A stretch of DNA of 64,000 bases. Source: Actinomycetota bacterium. GTDB taxonomy: Bacteria; Actinomycetota; Acidimicrobiia; Acidimicrobiales; Ilumatobacteraceae. Made by a program: the position numbers and the translations under genes. The notes under the pieces were generated by a model. It was not told the origin of the DNA and did not search any database. It saw nothing but the letters and a program-made list of their open reading frames with translations. Positions 51,293-59,125 of this stretch are shown here, in pieces (positions within the stretch are counted from its first letter, which is position 1; every line of letters starts with the position of its first letter). The stretch covers positions 186,001-250,000 of the forward strand of contig JAUSLV010000033.1 in NCBI GenBank assembly GCA_030645495.1. The letters run 5' to 3'.

Positions 51293-51354
51293 CGGCCGGC
51301 AGGACGGATGACAGCAGTGTCAGAGAATGCCCGGCACCACAGCCGGACGCGAGG

Positions 51355-51648
51355 TCACACGTAGGCGCGTTCGCGGCTGGCGAGGCGCCGGCGCAGTGTG
51401 CGCCGCTCTTCCTCAGACGTGCCGCCCCAGATCCCCGAGTCCTGGTTGGTCTCGAGGGCGTATTCGAGGCACTCGGTGTGCACCGGGCACTCGCCGCAGA
51501 CCTGCTTGGCGCGATCGATCTGCACGAGTGCATACCCGGTGGTACCGACCGGGAAGAACAGGTCGGGATCGGTGTCGCGACAGATCGCGGCGCGCCGCCA
51601 GGTGTAGTCGGCATTGGCCAGTGCGAGACTTGAGGCCGGGATGGTCAC
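51355..51648 (-). CDS. whiB: WhiB-family Fe-S transcription factor (WhiB1-like)
   Basis: 97 residues. The four cluster ligands are Cys23, Cys51, Cys54 and Cys60 (ICRDTDPDLFFP and VCGECPVHTECLEYAL), followed by the beta-turn GIWGGTSEEERR and a basic tail. WhiB proteins bind the primary sigma factor and respond to NO or redox state. Size and place next to pdtaS suggest WhiB1. A GTGA-N6-TCAC site lies about 50 bp upstream of the start. Confidence 0.95.
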   Translation of the reverse strand: MTIPASSLALANADYTWRRAAICRDTDPDLFFPVGTTGYALVQIDRAKQVCGECPVHTECLEYALETNQDSGIWGGTSEEERRTLRRRLASRERAYV

Positions 51649-51691
51649 AGTGCGCTCCGCTGAGGTCGTCGGGACTGAGGACTACGTGTTC

Positions 51692-51705
51692 GTGAACGAA
51701 TTCAC
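51692..51705. promoter_or_regulatory. CRP-like site upstream of whiB
   Basis: GTGA-N6-TCAC (51692-51705) inside the dyad CGTGAACGAATTCACG (51691-51706) matches the core of the CRP/FNR consensus perfectly. It is centred about 50 bp upstream of the whiB start. In M. tuberculosis CRP is known to act at whiB1. The regulator gene is not in the window. Confidence 0.5.
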
Positions 51706-51790
51706 GTTCGGGCAAACGGTAGGTAACAATCGTGTGCATGGCAAGGGACGATTGCCTCTAATCCATACCTATAGATGATAGGGGGTATCT

Positions 51791-52519
51791 ATGACGCAGC
51801 TGTCAGATGAATCCGGCCGGTGGGCAACGTGCACATCGGTCATCGCTCACCGAGGCGCCAGCACGGCGGAACGTGAAAATACGCTGGTCGCCTTCCGTCG
51901 CGCAGCGGAGATGGGCGCCGAGGCCGTCGAGCTGGATGTGCGCCGTACGGCCGACGGTGTGCTGGTGGTGAACCACAACCCCGGGTTCGACGACGGCCGC
52001 GTGATCGCCACGATGGAGTACGGCGAACTGCCCTCGCACGTGCCCACGCTCACCGATGCGCTCGACGCCTGCGCCGGCATGTGGGTGAACGTCGAGATCA
52101 AGAACGATCCGGAGGAGCCCGACTTCGACGCCACCGACTCGATCGCCGATGACACCATCGCCCTGCTCGTCGACCGCGACGAGGACGACCGCTGGGTGAT
52201 CTCGTCGTTCCGGATGGAGACCGTCGACCGCTGCCGGGCGCTGGCCCCCACGATCCGCACGGCGTGGCTGTGCGTGGCCGCCCCGGCGGGCATTGCCCGC
52301 ACACTGGTGGCCAAGGGCCACATCGCGTTGCACCCGTGGGTGGCGATGCTCACCAAGGAAGTCGTCGACGAGTGCCACGCGGCCGGCGTACAGGTGAACA
52401 CCTGGACCTGCGACGATCCGGCCCGGATGAACGAGCTGATGCGCTGGGGCATCGACGGCATTTGCACCAACGTGCCCGACGTCGCGCTGTCGATCAGGGA
52501 AGCTGGAGGGTGGGCCTGA
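51791..52519 (+). CDS. Glycerophosphodiester phosphodiesterase
   Basis: 242 residues. GDPD barrel: IAHRGASTAERENTLVAFRR with the first His and Glu, AVELDVRRTADGVLVVNHNP with the Glu-Asp pair and second His (the following Asp is Asn here), and INTWT-like QVNTWTCDDPARM near the end. It splits glycerophosphodiesters to glycerol-3-phosphate and an alcohol. No signal peptide, so it is cytoplasmic. ATG 51791 has GGGGG about 6 bases upstream. Its 3' end overlaps the convergent lipid kinase by 26 bp. Confidence 0.92.
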   Translation: MTQLSDESGRWATCTSVIAHRGASTAERENTLVAFRRAAEMGAEAVELDVRRTADGVLVVNHNPGFDDGRVIATMEYGELPSHVPTLTDALDACAGMWVNVEIKNDPEEPDFDATDSIADDTIALLVDRDEDDRWVISSFRMETVDRCRALAPTIRTAWLCVAAPAGIARTLVAKGHIALHPWVAMLTKEVVDECHAAGVQVNTWTCDDPARMNELMRWGIDGICTNVPDVALSIREAGGWA

Positions 52520-53432
52520 CCAGGCGCACCGCGGCGGGCACGTGGGCGAACTGCAGCGTGCGGGTTTCGCCCAGGTAGTCGCCGTCGAGCTGGTACGGGA
52601 ACGGTGTGTCGTGGCTGATGGTGAGCGCCGTCAGGTCGGTCTGCACGTCGAGCGTGGGGCTGGCTTGCACGCCGCCACCCTTGAGTGCCCCGGCGAAACC
52701 GCCGAGGATCGCCGAGATCTGCATGGAGCGGAACGTGATCGCCACGAGGCCGCGGTCGAGTGTGGCCGCCGGGCTGAGATCCAGCGGGCGGTTGCCGAGG
52801 TAGGTGTAGGGGTTGGTGTTCAGCACGACCGTGAAGAACCCGGGTACTGGCTCGCCGGCGTGCGTGTCGACGTTGAAGTGCGGCTGCTGGCGGTCGTAGT
52901 TCACCATCCAGGTGCGTAGCGCGGCGTAGATGAACAGTGGGTGGCCCAGCCAGCGCTTCAACGACGCCCGCTTCTCCACCTCTTTCACCACGGCGGCGTC
53001 GTATCCCACCCCGGTGTGGAAGCAGAAGTAGCGGCCGTTCACCTTGCCGAGGCCGATCGGCTCGATGTCGCTGGCGGCGATGCCTTCGGCCAGTTGCTGC
53101 ACGGCGAGGGCCGGATCGTTGGGCATGCCCAGCGTGCGGGCGAACACGTTGGTGCTGCCGCCCGGCAGCACGCCCAGGGCCGTGTCGGTGCCGGCGACGC
53201 CCGTGGCCACCTCGTTGAGCGTGCCGTCGCCACCGAAGCCGATCACCACGTCCACCCCGCGGCGAGCAGCGTCCTGAGCGAAGCGGGTGGCGTGGCCGCG
53301 GCGGTTGGTCTCCACCACTTCCACATCGTTGGGGCCGTGGCCGCGGTCTTGTGCCAGGGCGCGGTGCACCACCACGGTGTTGCGCGCCGTCACCGACGAC
53401 GCGAAGGCGTTCACCACGAGCAGGATCCGCAA
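52494..53432 (-). CDS. Diacylglycerol-kinase-family lipid kinase
   Basis: 312 residues. Catalytic motif VVIGFGGDGTLNEVATGVAG and the ATP-binding LGVLPGGSTNVFART near residues 63-100, then VNGRYFCFHTGVGYDAAVV. Members phosphorylate diacylglycerol, sphingosine or phosphatidylinositol-type lipids. The start is a rare TTG (53432-53430), supported by TACCGT 8 bases upstream on the minus strand. It faces the GDPD gene, with which its 3' end overlaps. Confidence 0.92.
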   Translation of the reverse strand: MRILLVVNAFASSVTARNTVVVHRALAQDRGHGPNDVEVVETNRRGHATRFAQDAARRGVDVVIGFGGDGTLNEVATGVAGTDTALGVLPGGSTNVFARTLGMPNDPALAVQQLAEGIAASDIEPIGLGKVNGRYFCFHTGVGYDAAVVKEVEKRASLKRWLGHPLFIYAALRTWMVNYDRQQPHFNVDTHAGEPVPGFFTVVLNTNPYTYLGNRPLDLSPAATLDRGLVAITFRSMQISAILGGFAGALKGGGVQASPTLDVQTDLTALTISHDTPFPYQLDGDYLGETRTLQFAHVPAAVRLVRPTLQLP

Positions 53433-53546
53433 GGAGGTGAACGGTACCGCCTGCTCGGGTGGGGTGGGAAGCGCGGGCCGTGTTTGCCCCGGCAGGTTGG
53501 GTACCGGGTTGGGGAAGCGCCGAACCGATCGGTAACAATGGCAGCC

Positions 53547-54320
53547 ATGAATGTGATCGTGTGCGTGAAGCAGATCCCCGACCCGGCAACCCCGGGCGCG
53601 CTGGGGGCCGACAACACCCTCAAGCGTGATGGCAAGCTCATCCTCGACGAGTCCGACAGCTATGGCGTGGAGATGGCGCTGCAGTTGGTGGACGCCGCCG
53701 GTGGTGGGGAAGTCAGCCTCGTCTCGATGGCTCCCAACGGCGAGGTGTCGGGCATGCGCACGGCGCTCGCGATGGGCGCTGCCAAGGGCGTGCTGGTCAG
53801 CGATCCGGCCCTGCAGGGCAGCGATGCGCTCACCACCGCGAAGGTGCTGGCCGCCGCCGTCAACAAGCTGGGCGGCGCCGACCTGATCATCGCCGCCACC
53901 GAGTCGAGCGACGGCTACACAGGCACGGTGCCTGAGCAGCTCGCGGAAGTGCTGGGCCTGCCGTCGGTGACGTTCGCCAAGAAGGTCAGCGTCGAGGGCG
54001 GCACGTTGAAGGTCGCCCGCCAGACCGAAGCCGGCTACGACGAGGTCACCTGCCCGCTGCCCGCACTGATCAGTGTGACCGCCGGCGTGGTCGAGCCCCG
54101 TTACCCCAGCTTCAAGGGCATCATGGCCGCCAAGAGCAAGCCGGTGGAAACGGTCACCGCCGCCGACCTGGGCGTCAACCCGGTGGGCTGGGCCGGCGCC
54201 GGCCAGAGCATCGTCAGCGTCACGCAGGCCGAGGCCCGCGCGGCCGGCGAGATCATCGAAGACGACGGTGAGGGTTTCGCCAAGATCGTGGCGTTCCTCG
54301 AAAACTTGAAGGTCATCTGA
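53547..54320 (+). CDS. etfB: Electron transfer flavoprotein beta subunit
   Basis: 257 residues. N-terminal MNVIVCVKQIPDPATPG, AMP-binding region AATESSDGYTGTVPEQLAE, and the recognition loop PLPALISVTAGVVEPRYPS. With EtfA it carries electrons from acyl-CoA dehydrogenases to the quinone pool. ATG 53547 gives the family N-terminus; in-frame ATG 53538 is close by. It is followed by etfA 14 bp later. Confidence 0.95.
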   Translation: MNVIVCVKQIPDPATPGALGADNTLKRDGKLILDESDSYGVEMALQLVDAAGGGEVSLVSMAPNGEVSGMRTALAMGAAKGVLVSDPALQGSDALTTAKVLAAAVNKLGGADLIIAATESSDGYTGTVPEQLAEVLGLPSVTFAKKVSVEGGTLKVARQTEAGYDEVTCPLPALISVTAGVVEPRYPSFKGIMAAKSKPVETVTAADLGVNPVGWAGAGQSIVSVTQAEARAAGEIIEDDGEGFAKIVAFLENLKVI

Positions 54321-54334
54321 GGAGCGACATCACC

Positions 54335-55291
54335 ATGAACATCTGGGTTTTCTCACAAGAAGCAAGTGGTGCTCCCACGTCGGGCACGCTCGAACTGCTC
54401 ACCAAGGCTCGCGAGCTGGGCACGGTCACCGCGTTCGTCGGTGGCGATGCCTCGGCGATCGCCGGCGCGCTCGGCGAGTACGGCGCCAGCAAGGTGTACG
54501 CCACCGGCGATCTGGGCGGCAAGCTGCCCGGCGCAGCGGTGTCGGGGGCGATGAAGGCCGTCATCGACGGCGGCGACACGCCCGACCTGATCATGTTCCC
54601 GCAGACCACCGAGGGCCGCGACATCATGGCCCGCCTGTCGGTGAAGCTCGACCGTACGGTGCTCACCAACAACGTCGACATCACCGCCGACAGCGGTTCG
54701 GTCAGCGTCACCACTCCGATCTTCGGTGGCAACACCTTGGTCACCACGAAGTTCGCCGGTGCCGGCCCGTTCCTCGCGGCCTTCCGCCCGAAGAGCTTCG
54801 CTGCCGAGCCCGCCGGTGGCGCTGCCGCTGCTGTCACCGCTGCCCCGGTGCCCGATCTCGGCGCCACCGGCGCTGCGACCGTCACCGCCGTGCACGTGGA
54901 GGCCACCACCGGTCCGAAGCTCGACGAGGCCGCGGTGGTCGTGTCGGGTGGCCGTGGGTTGGGCGAGCAGGCCAAGTACGAGATGGTCGAGACCCTCGCC
55001 AAGCTGCTGAAGGGCGCCCCGGGCGCCTCGCGTGCGATCGTCGACGCCGGCTGGGTGCCCTACAGCTACCAGGTCGGCCAGACCGGCAAGGTCGTGAAGC
55101 CGAGCATCTACATCGCTGTCGGCATCTCCGGCGCCACCCAGCACATGGTGGGCATGAAGGGCTCGAAGAACATCATCGCGATCAACAAGGACAAGGAAGC
55201 CCCCATCTTCGGCATCGCCGACCTGGGCATCGTGGGCGACGTCCACAAGGTGCTTCCGAAGCTGATCGAGGCGTTGCAGAGTCGCGGCTGA
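54335..55291 (+). CDS. etfA: Electron transfer flavoprotein alpha subunit
   Basis: 318 residues. The FAD-binding C-terminus is complete: [56 protein letters not shown] and [26 protein letters not shown] lies 9 bases before ATG 54335. Forms a heterodimer with EtfB. A strong terminator follows the stop. Confidence 0.96.
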   Translation: MNIWVFSQEASGAPTSGTLELLTKARELGTVTAFVGGDASAIAGALGEYGASKVYATGDLGGKLPGAAVSGAMKAVIDGGDTPDLIMFPQTTEGRDIMARLSVKLDRTVLTNNVDITADSGSVSVTTPIFGGNTLVTTKFAGAGPFLAAFRPKSFAAEPAGGAAAAVTAAPVPDLGATGAATVTAVHVEATTGPKLDEAAVVVSGGRGLGEQAKYEMVETLAKLLKGAPGASRAIVDAGWVPYSYQVGQTGKVVKPSIYIAVGISGATQHMVGMKGSKNIIAINKDKEAPIFGIADLGIVGDVHKVLPKLIEALQSRG

Positions 55292-55305
55292 CCGAGCAAC
55301 ACCGG

Positions 55306-55347
55306 AACGGCGAAGGGCGGCCCGCAAGGGTCGCCCTTCGGCGTTTT
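55306..55347 (+). terminator. Intrinsic terminator after etfA
   Basis: CGAAGGGCGGCCC (55311-55323) pairs with GGGTCGCCCTTCG (55328-55340) around a GCAA tetraloop; further pairs form outside after one mismatch, and GTTTT follows at about 55343-55347. It lies 14 bp past the etfA stop. This is the clearest rho-independent terminator in the window. Confidence 0.88.
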
Positions 55348-55378
55348 CCGGTTGCGGGCGCGGCGGCCCCCAACTTTC

Positions 55379-55429
55379 GGTTTGTGGAACGCCACAGCGC
55401 TACGTGTCATTTGTGGCGTGCCACAAACC
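55379..55429. repeat. 18-bp inverted repeat upstream of vapBC
   Basis: GGTTTGTGGAACGCCACA (55379-55396) and TGTGGCGTGCCACAAACC (55412-55429) are complementary except for one base, with a 15-base loop. It lies between the etfA terminator and the toxin-antitoxin promoter. It could be a second terminator-like hairpin, a regulatory site or a mobile-element scar. Confidence 0.7.
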
Positions 55430-55484
55430 TGGGTTGGCGTCGCTCAGGGTGCGGGCACGTTGTGGCTGACCGGTGGGTGAGCTA

Positions 55485-55511
55485 CCTTTACCTTCATGGC
55501 AAAGGTAAAGG
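55485..55511. promoter_or_regulatory. vapBC operator over the start codon
   Basis: CCTTTACCTT (55485-55494) and AAGGTAAAGG (55502-55511) form a perfect 10-bp dyad around ATG 55496. It overlaps the -10-like TACCTT (55483-55488), 7 bases before the ATG. Typical of antitoxin autorepression. In RNA it would place the start codon in the loop of a hairpin. Confidence 0.65.
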
Positions 55512-55741
55512 ATCGGCGTCACGGGGCAACTCGTATCAGCTCGAAGCACCAGATCACGATCCCGGTCGATGCGCTGCGGGCAGCCGGGCTCGAGGTGGGC
55601 GAGCGCGTGGTGGCTCGCTCCGACGGGCCGGGTCGGGTGGTCCTGGAGCGTGAGCACGACGTGCTGGCCGAGTTCTCCGGTGCGCTCACCGGCGTGTACA
55701 CCCGCGACGAGATCGAACAGCTGCGGGACGAGTGGCGCTGA
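55496..55741 (+). CDS. vapB: VapB-type antitoxin (AbrB/MazE fold)
   Basis: 81 residues. N-terminal swapped-hairpin DNA-binding fold: ATRISSKHQITIPVDALRAA and GLEVGERVVARSDGPGRVVL; the C-terminal tail (VYTRDEIEQLRDEWR) is the toxin-binding helix. The start is probably leaderless, inside its own operator. The stop overlaps vapC by 10 bp. Confidence 0.88.
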   Translation: MAKVKDRRHGATRISSKHQITIPVDALRAAGLEVGERVVARSDGPGRVVLEREHDVLAEFSGALTGVYTRDEIEQLRDEWR

Positions 55742-56145
55742 TCCACCTCGACGCTGGTGTCGTGATCGGTTTCCTCGACGCCGAGGATACGCATCACGAT
55801 GCGTCGAGGGCCGTCCTCGAAGAGGCGCTGCGCTCTGGCCATCGGCTCGCCATGGCCTCGTCAGCCTTCGCCGAGTGCCTCGTCGGGCCGGCGCGGCGCA
55901 GTGAGGCTGCCGTCGGCACGGTGCGCGACCTGTTCGATCGGTTCCCCATCACGGTGCTGCCATTGACCGCCGAGACGGCCGTGGTGGCAGCACGGTTGCG
56001 CGCCCGGCGCCCGGCCGTGCGGCTGCCGGATGCGATCGTGATCGCTACTGCCATCGAGCACGAGGCAGACCAACTGGTCACCACCGACCGCAAGTGGCCG
56101 TCGGCCCGGGTGCTCAAGCTGGCAGTGGTCGTGCGGCACATGTAG
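55732..56145 (+). CDS. vapC: VapC-type PIN-domain toxin
   Basis: 137 residues. PIN catalytic acids: Asp7 in LIHLDAGVVIGFLD, Glu in SSAFAECLVGP, Asp in VRLPDAIVIATAIEHEAD, Asp in VTTDRKWP. VapC toxins cut tRNA or rRNA; the target cannot be told. GTG 55732 is set by overlap with vapB. Together they form a complete module. Confidence 0.9.
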   Translation: MALIHLDAGVVIGFLDAEDTHHDASRAVLEEALRSGHRLAMASSAFAECLVGPARRSEAAVGTVRDLFDRFPITVLPLTAETAVVAARLRARRPAVRLPDAIVIATAIEHEADQLVTTDRKWPSARVLKLAVVVRHM

Positions 56146-56156
56146 CGATGGGCCGT

Positions 56157-56330
56157 TCAGGCCATGGCGGGGCGCAGCGCACGGCGGCCGGCGACGGCCA
56201 CGGCGCACGTCACGGGCGGCCAGGCCACGGTGGCCAGGCCACCCAGGGCGAACGGCACCCATGGCACTCGGTGACGCGGGACCAGTAGCGTGATGTGAGC
56301 CATCGGCGCCCCGGCCGCAGCTCGGATCCA
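56157..56330 (-). pseudogene. Decayed MFS transporter C-terminus
   Basis: Reading the minus strand, 56260-56157 encodes VPFALGGLATVAWPPVTCAV and ends RRALRPAMA plus stop, matching the end of the intact MFS gene (VPFALGGSAAVTCGVAVA, then RRSLRPAMA). The 104-bp block differs from its 95-bp counterpart (56495-56589) by substitutions and a net 9 bp, so the frame is kept. Upstream similarity fades by about 56330. The 349 bp between vapC and the MFS gene hold no other supported gene. Best read as the relic of a tandem paralogue. Confidence 0.65.
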
Positions 56331-56494
56331 CGGCAACCCGGACTGGTCGGCAGGCGCTCCGGAGCTGCAACGTGGCCAAGCCCTCCCCGATTCGAAATCG
56401 GAACGACGAGACGGGCGGCAAAGAACCGGCCCGGTCGCTCCAATGCCGCTGTAGCGGTCAGCTTGAGCGTCACCGGCCCGGTAGTGGAATCGGC

Positions 56495-57757
56495 TCAGGC
56501 CATGGCGGGGCGCAGCGATCGGCGGCCGACGAGGGCCACCGCGACGCCGCACGTCACAGCCGCCGAGCCACCCAGGGCGAACGGCACCCGTGGCGACGAG
56601 ACGTGGATGATCCAGCCCATCAGCAGGGCGCCGATCGGGGTGCTGCCGAACCAGGCCATCTGGTGCAGCGCCATCACTCGCCCCTGCATCGCGGGCTCGG
56701 TGGCCTGTTGCACCGCGACGGTGTTCACCGACTGGAAGGCCGCCGAGGCGAACCCCAGCGGGATGCTCATCGCCACGAACCAGCCGTAGGTGGGCATTGC
56801 GGCCAACGCCACGCACGCGGCCCCGAAGCCGACGAGCACGAGCGCCAGCGTGCGCCGCGGGTCGGGCTTCACGCCGGCGATGTAGATGCCGCCCAGGATC
56901 GAGCCGATCGCACTGACGCTCATCGCCGTGCCGACGGCACCGGCGCCCAGGTGGAACCCGAAGCGCACCATCGAGGGGAACGTGGTGGGGAAGTTCAGGG
57001 CGAACGTGCCGACCACCGTCATCACCAGCAGCGGGCGGGCGACATCGGGGTGGCTGCGCACATAAACGAGGCCCTCGCGCAGCTTGCCCTTGGCTCTCCC
57101 GGCCAGCGGTCGGGCGACGAGGTCGCGAGTGCGGATCGTCAGCAGCGCGGCAATCACCACCAGGTACGACGCGGCGTTGACGTAGAAGCAGATCGACGCG
57201 CCGACGGTGGCGATCAGCGCACCGGCCACCGCCGGGCCGATGAGCCGCGACACCGACGCGATGGTGCCGTTCGCTGCCACGGCGTTGGGCAGCAGACCGG
57301 GGCCGACCAGCTGGAACAGGATCGCCTGCATCGTCGGTCGCTCAACGGCCAGCACCAGGCCGAGCAAGGTGGCGAGGGCGTAGATCCACCAGATCGTCAC
57401 GTTGCCGGTGGCCACCACGACACCGAAGGCGACGGCCAGCAGGCCAGATGCGGTGGAGGTGGCGACGAGCAGCTTGCGGTTGTCGATGCGGTCGGCGAGC
57501 ACGCCGGCCGGTGCGCCGAGCAGGAGCATGGGCAGGAACTGCAGCGCCATCGCGATGCCGAGTTGGTCGCTGCGGTCGGTGAGGTCGAGGACCAGCCAGC
57601 TGACCGCCAGTGACTGTGCCCACGAACCCACGCTGGAGATCGTCTGGCCGATGAAGAAGAGCCGGAAGTTCCGGTTGCCGAAGGCCGCGAATCGGCCTGG
57701 GGCACCCGGCGGCGTGGCCCGCGCGGTGCGGGCCGGGGTGCGTGTGATGTTGTTCAT
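56495..57757 (-). CDS. Major facilitator superfamily exporter
   Basis: 420 residues, about 12 TM helices. The first helices and loop are NFRLFFIGQTISSVGSWAQS and GAPAGVLADRIDNRKLLVAT, the A-like motif of drug and metabolite exporters in the enterobactin-exporter/MFS_3 group. Start ATG 57757. It is divergent from an XRE-cupin regulator; a TACGTT -10-like box (57796-57791) lies by the shared palindrome, so that regulator likely controls it. Substrate unknown. Confidence 0.9.
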   Translation of the reverse strand: MNNITRTPARTARATPPGAPGRFAAFGNRNFRLFFIGQTISSVGSWAQSLAVSWLVLDLTDRSDQLGIAMALQFLPMLLLGAPAGVLADRIDNRKLLVATSTASGLLAVAFGVVVATGNVTIWWIYALATLLGLVLAVERPTMQAILFQLVGPGLLPNAVAANGTIASVSRLIGPAVAGALIATVGASICFYVNAASYLVVIAALLTIRTRDLVARPLAGRAKGKLREGLVYVRSHPDVARPLLVMTVVGTFALNFPTTFPSMVRFGFHLGAGAVGTAMSVSAIGSILGGIYIAGVKPDPRRTLALVLVGFGAACVALAAMPTYGWFVAMSIPLGFASAAFQSVNTVAVQQATEPAMQGRVMALHQMAWFGSTPIGALLMGWIIHVSSPRVPFALGGSAAVTCGVAVALVGRRSLRPAMA

Positions 57758-57796
57758 GGGGCGAGCTTGACGGACGCTCCGATTGTTGGCAACGTA

Positions 57797-57815
57797 CTTT
57801 GCCATGCAGGCAAAG
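57797..57815. promoter_or_regulatory. Palindromic operator over the XRE-cupin start
   Basis: CTTTGCC (57797-57803), ATGCA, GGCAAAG (57809-57815): a perfect 7-bp dyad centred on ATG 57804. It overlaps -10-like boxes for both directions (TACTTT at 57795 on plus; TACGTT at 57796-57791 on minus). One bound repressor dimer could block both genes. Confidence 0.6.
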
Positions 57816-58406
57816 ACGCCCGACGGCCCACCCGACGGCCCACCCGACGACTCGGTCGATGCCCGCGTTCGTCGGCGTCTGCGCGAGCTGCGCAGCGAGC
57901 AGGGGCTCACGCTGCAGCAGGTCAGCGAGCGGGCGCACATCGACGTCTCGATGCTCAGCCGGCTGGAGTCGGGCAAGCGGCGTCTCGCGCTCGATCACAT
58001 CGCCGGGCTGGCCCAGGCGCTCGGGGTCACCTCCGACGACCTGCTGGGCAGCGCCCCACCGGCCGATCCGCGTGTGCGCAGCGAGCCGGTGAAGCGCGAT
58101 GGGATGACGATGTGGCCGCTGACGAACCGCGGCCCGGCCGGAGGGTTGCACGCGTTCAAGATCCGTATCGGTTCACGTCGGCGCACGCCACCAGCGACGC
58201 TGCGGGTGCACGCCGGGCACGACTGGATGTACGTGCTCGAAGGTCGAATGCGGCTGGTGTTGGGCGAACAGGATCTCGTCATCGAGCCGGGTGAGGCGGT
58301 GGAGTTCAGCACGTTCACCCCGCATTGGTTCGGCGCGTTCGCCGGCCCGGTGGAAGTGATCGCCGTGTTCGGTCATGCCGGCGAGCACACCCACCTGCAC
58401 GAGTAG
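57804..58406 (+). CDS. XRE-family regulator with C-terminal cupin
   Basis: 200 residues. HTH_3 domain at about 20-75 (RRRLRELRSEQGLTLQQVSE, DVSMLSRLESGKRRLALDHI), cupin at about 125-195 (HAGHDWMYVLEGRMRLVLGE, PGEAVEFSTFTPHWFG). The cupin likely binds the effector. A short repeat GPPDGPPDD precedes the HTH. ATG 57804 is preferred over an upstream TTG. Divergent from the MFS exporter it probably regulates. Confidence 0.92.
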   Translation: MQAKTPDGPPDGPPDDSVDARVRRRLRELRSEQGLTLQQVSERAHIDVSMLSRLESGKRRLALDHIAGLAQALGVTSDDLLGSAPPADPRVRSEPVKRDGMTMWPLTNRGPAGGLHAFKIRIGSRRRTPPATLRVHAGHDWMYVLEGRMRLVLGEQDLVIEPGEAVEFSTFTPHWFGAFAGPVEVIAVFGHAGEHTHLHE

Positions 58407-58424
58407 CGCTGCCGTCCTGCGTGA

Positions 58425-59120
58425 TCAGACCAGTGGCCAGGGGTAGCGGCGCCCACTCGGATCGGTGGGGAACGCGGCCTTGTCCGCCAGCCACTGTGCC
58501 CGCGCTTGCACTGCTGCGGCCTCGTCGTCGTTCAACAGCGCGGCCACCTCCAGCGGCACCGTCGCCGCGATGCGGTGGGTGGCCTGCAGCAAGGGCTGGG
58601 GGATCGGTTCGCCGCCGAACTCCCACACCACGGTGCGCAACTTGAACTCGGCCGCGAAGCACAGGCCATGGTCGATGCCCCACAGGCCGTCGTCGTCGTC
58701 GATCAACACATGGCCGCTCTTGCGATCGGTGTTGTTGGCCACGAAGTCGAACGCAACGAAGTCGCGCAGGCGCGCGTGCAGGTCGTCGCGGCTCTCGTAG
58801 ATCGTGAAGTAGTGCTGCTGATGGTCGGCGTTCACGAACCACTGCACACTGCCCTCGCCCAGCGGCCCGTCACGGATGATCGTGGGCGGCACGACCCCGA
58901 GGCCCATCGCTTCGCTGAGCAGGTACGCAGCCAGCTCGCGGCGGTGCAACCCGGGCTCGAAGTCCCACAGCGGGCGCTCGCCGCGCAACGGCTTGTAGAT
59001 CGCCTGACCCTCGGTGATGCCGCCCACCTGCAGGTTCACGAGGAACGTGGCGTTGCTGCTGTAGGGCATGCGCCCTTCGATGTCGATCTCCGCCGACGCG
59101 AGCAGTTCCAGCGTGTTCAC
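58425..59120 (-). CDS. SCO1664-family protein (kinase-like fold)
   Basis: 231 residues. FLVNLQVGGITEGQAIYKPL looks like a nucleotide-binding lobe with a Lys strand; DFVANNTDRKSGHVLIDDDD and LWGIDHGLCF resemble the catalytic and metal loops of PI3/4-kinase-like proteins. Found across actinobacteria next to DUF3090 and the phosphomutase-like protein, as here. GTG 59120 starts 5 bp after the DUF3090 stop. Substrate unknown. Confidence 0.85.
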   Translation of the reverse strand: MNTLELLASAEIDIEGRMPYSSNATFLVNLQVGGITEGQAIYKPLRGERPLWDFEPGLHRRELAAYLLSEAMGLGVVPPTIIRDGPLGEGSVQWFVNADHQQHYFTIYESRDDLHARLRDFVAFDFVANNTDRKSGHVLIDDDDGLWGIDHGLCFAAEFKLRTVVWEFGGEPIPQPLLQATHRIAATVPLEVAALLNDDEAAAVQARAQWLADKAAFPTDPSGRRYPWPLV

Positions 59121-59125
59121 CGGTG

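Noticed and set aside
56378-56402. T-loop-like CGATTCGAAATCGG resembling a tRNA T-arm
   Set aside because: No matching acceptor stem, D-arm or anticodon arm could be fitted on either strand, and one T-stem pair fails.
56210-56473. Minus-strand 87-codon open frame between vapC and the MFS gene
   Set aside because: The C-terminal half is out of frame with the MFS-like relic, and no ribosome-binding site or family signal is visible.
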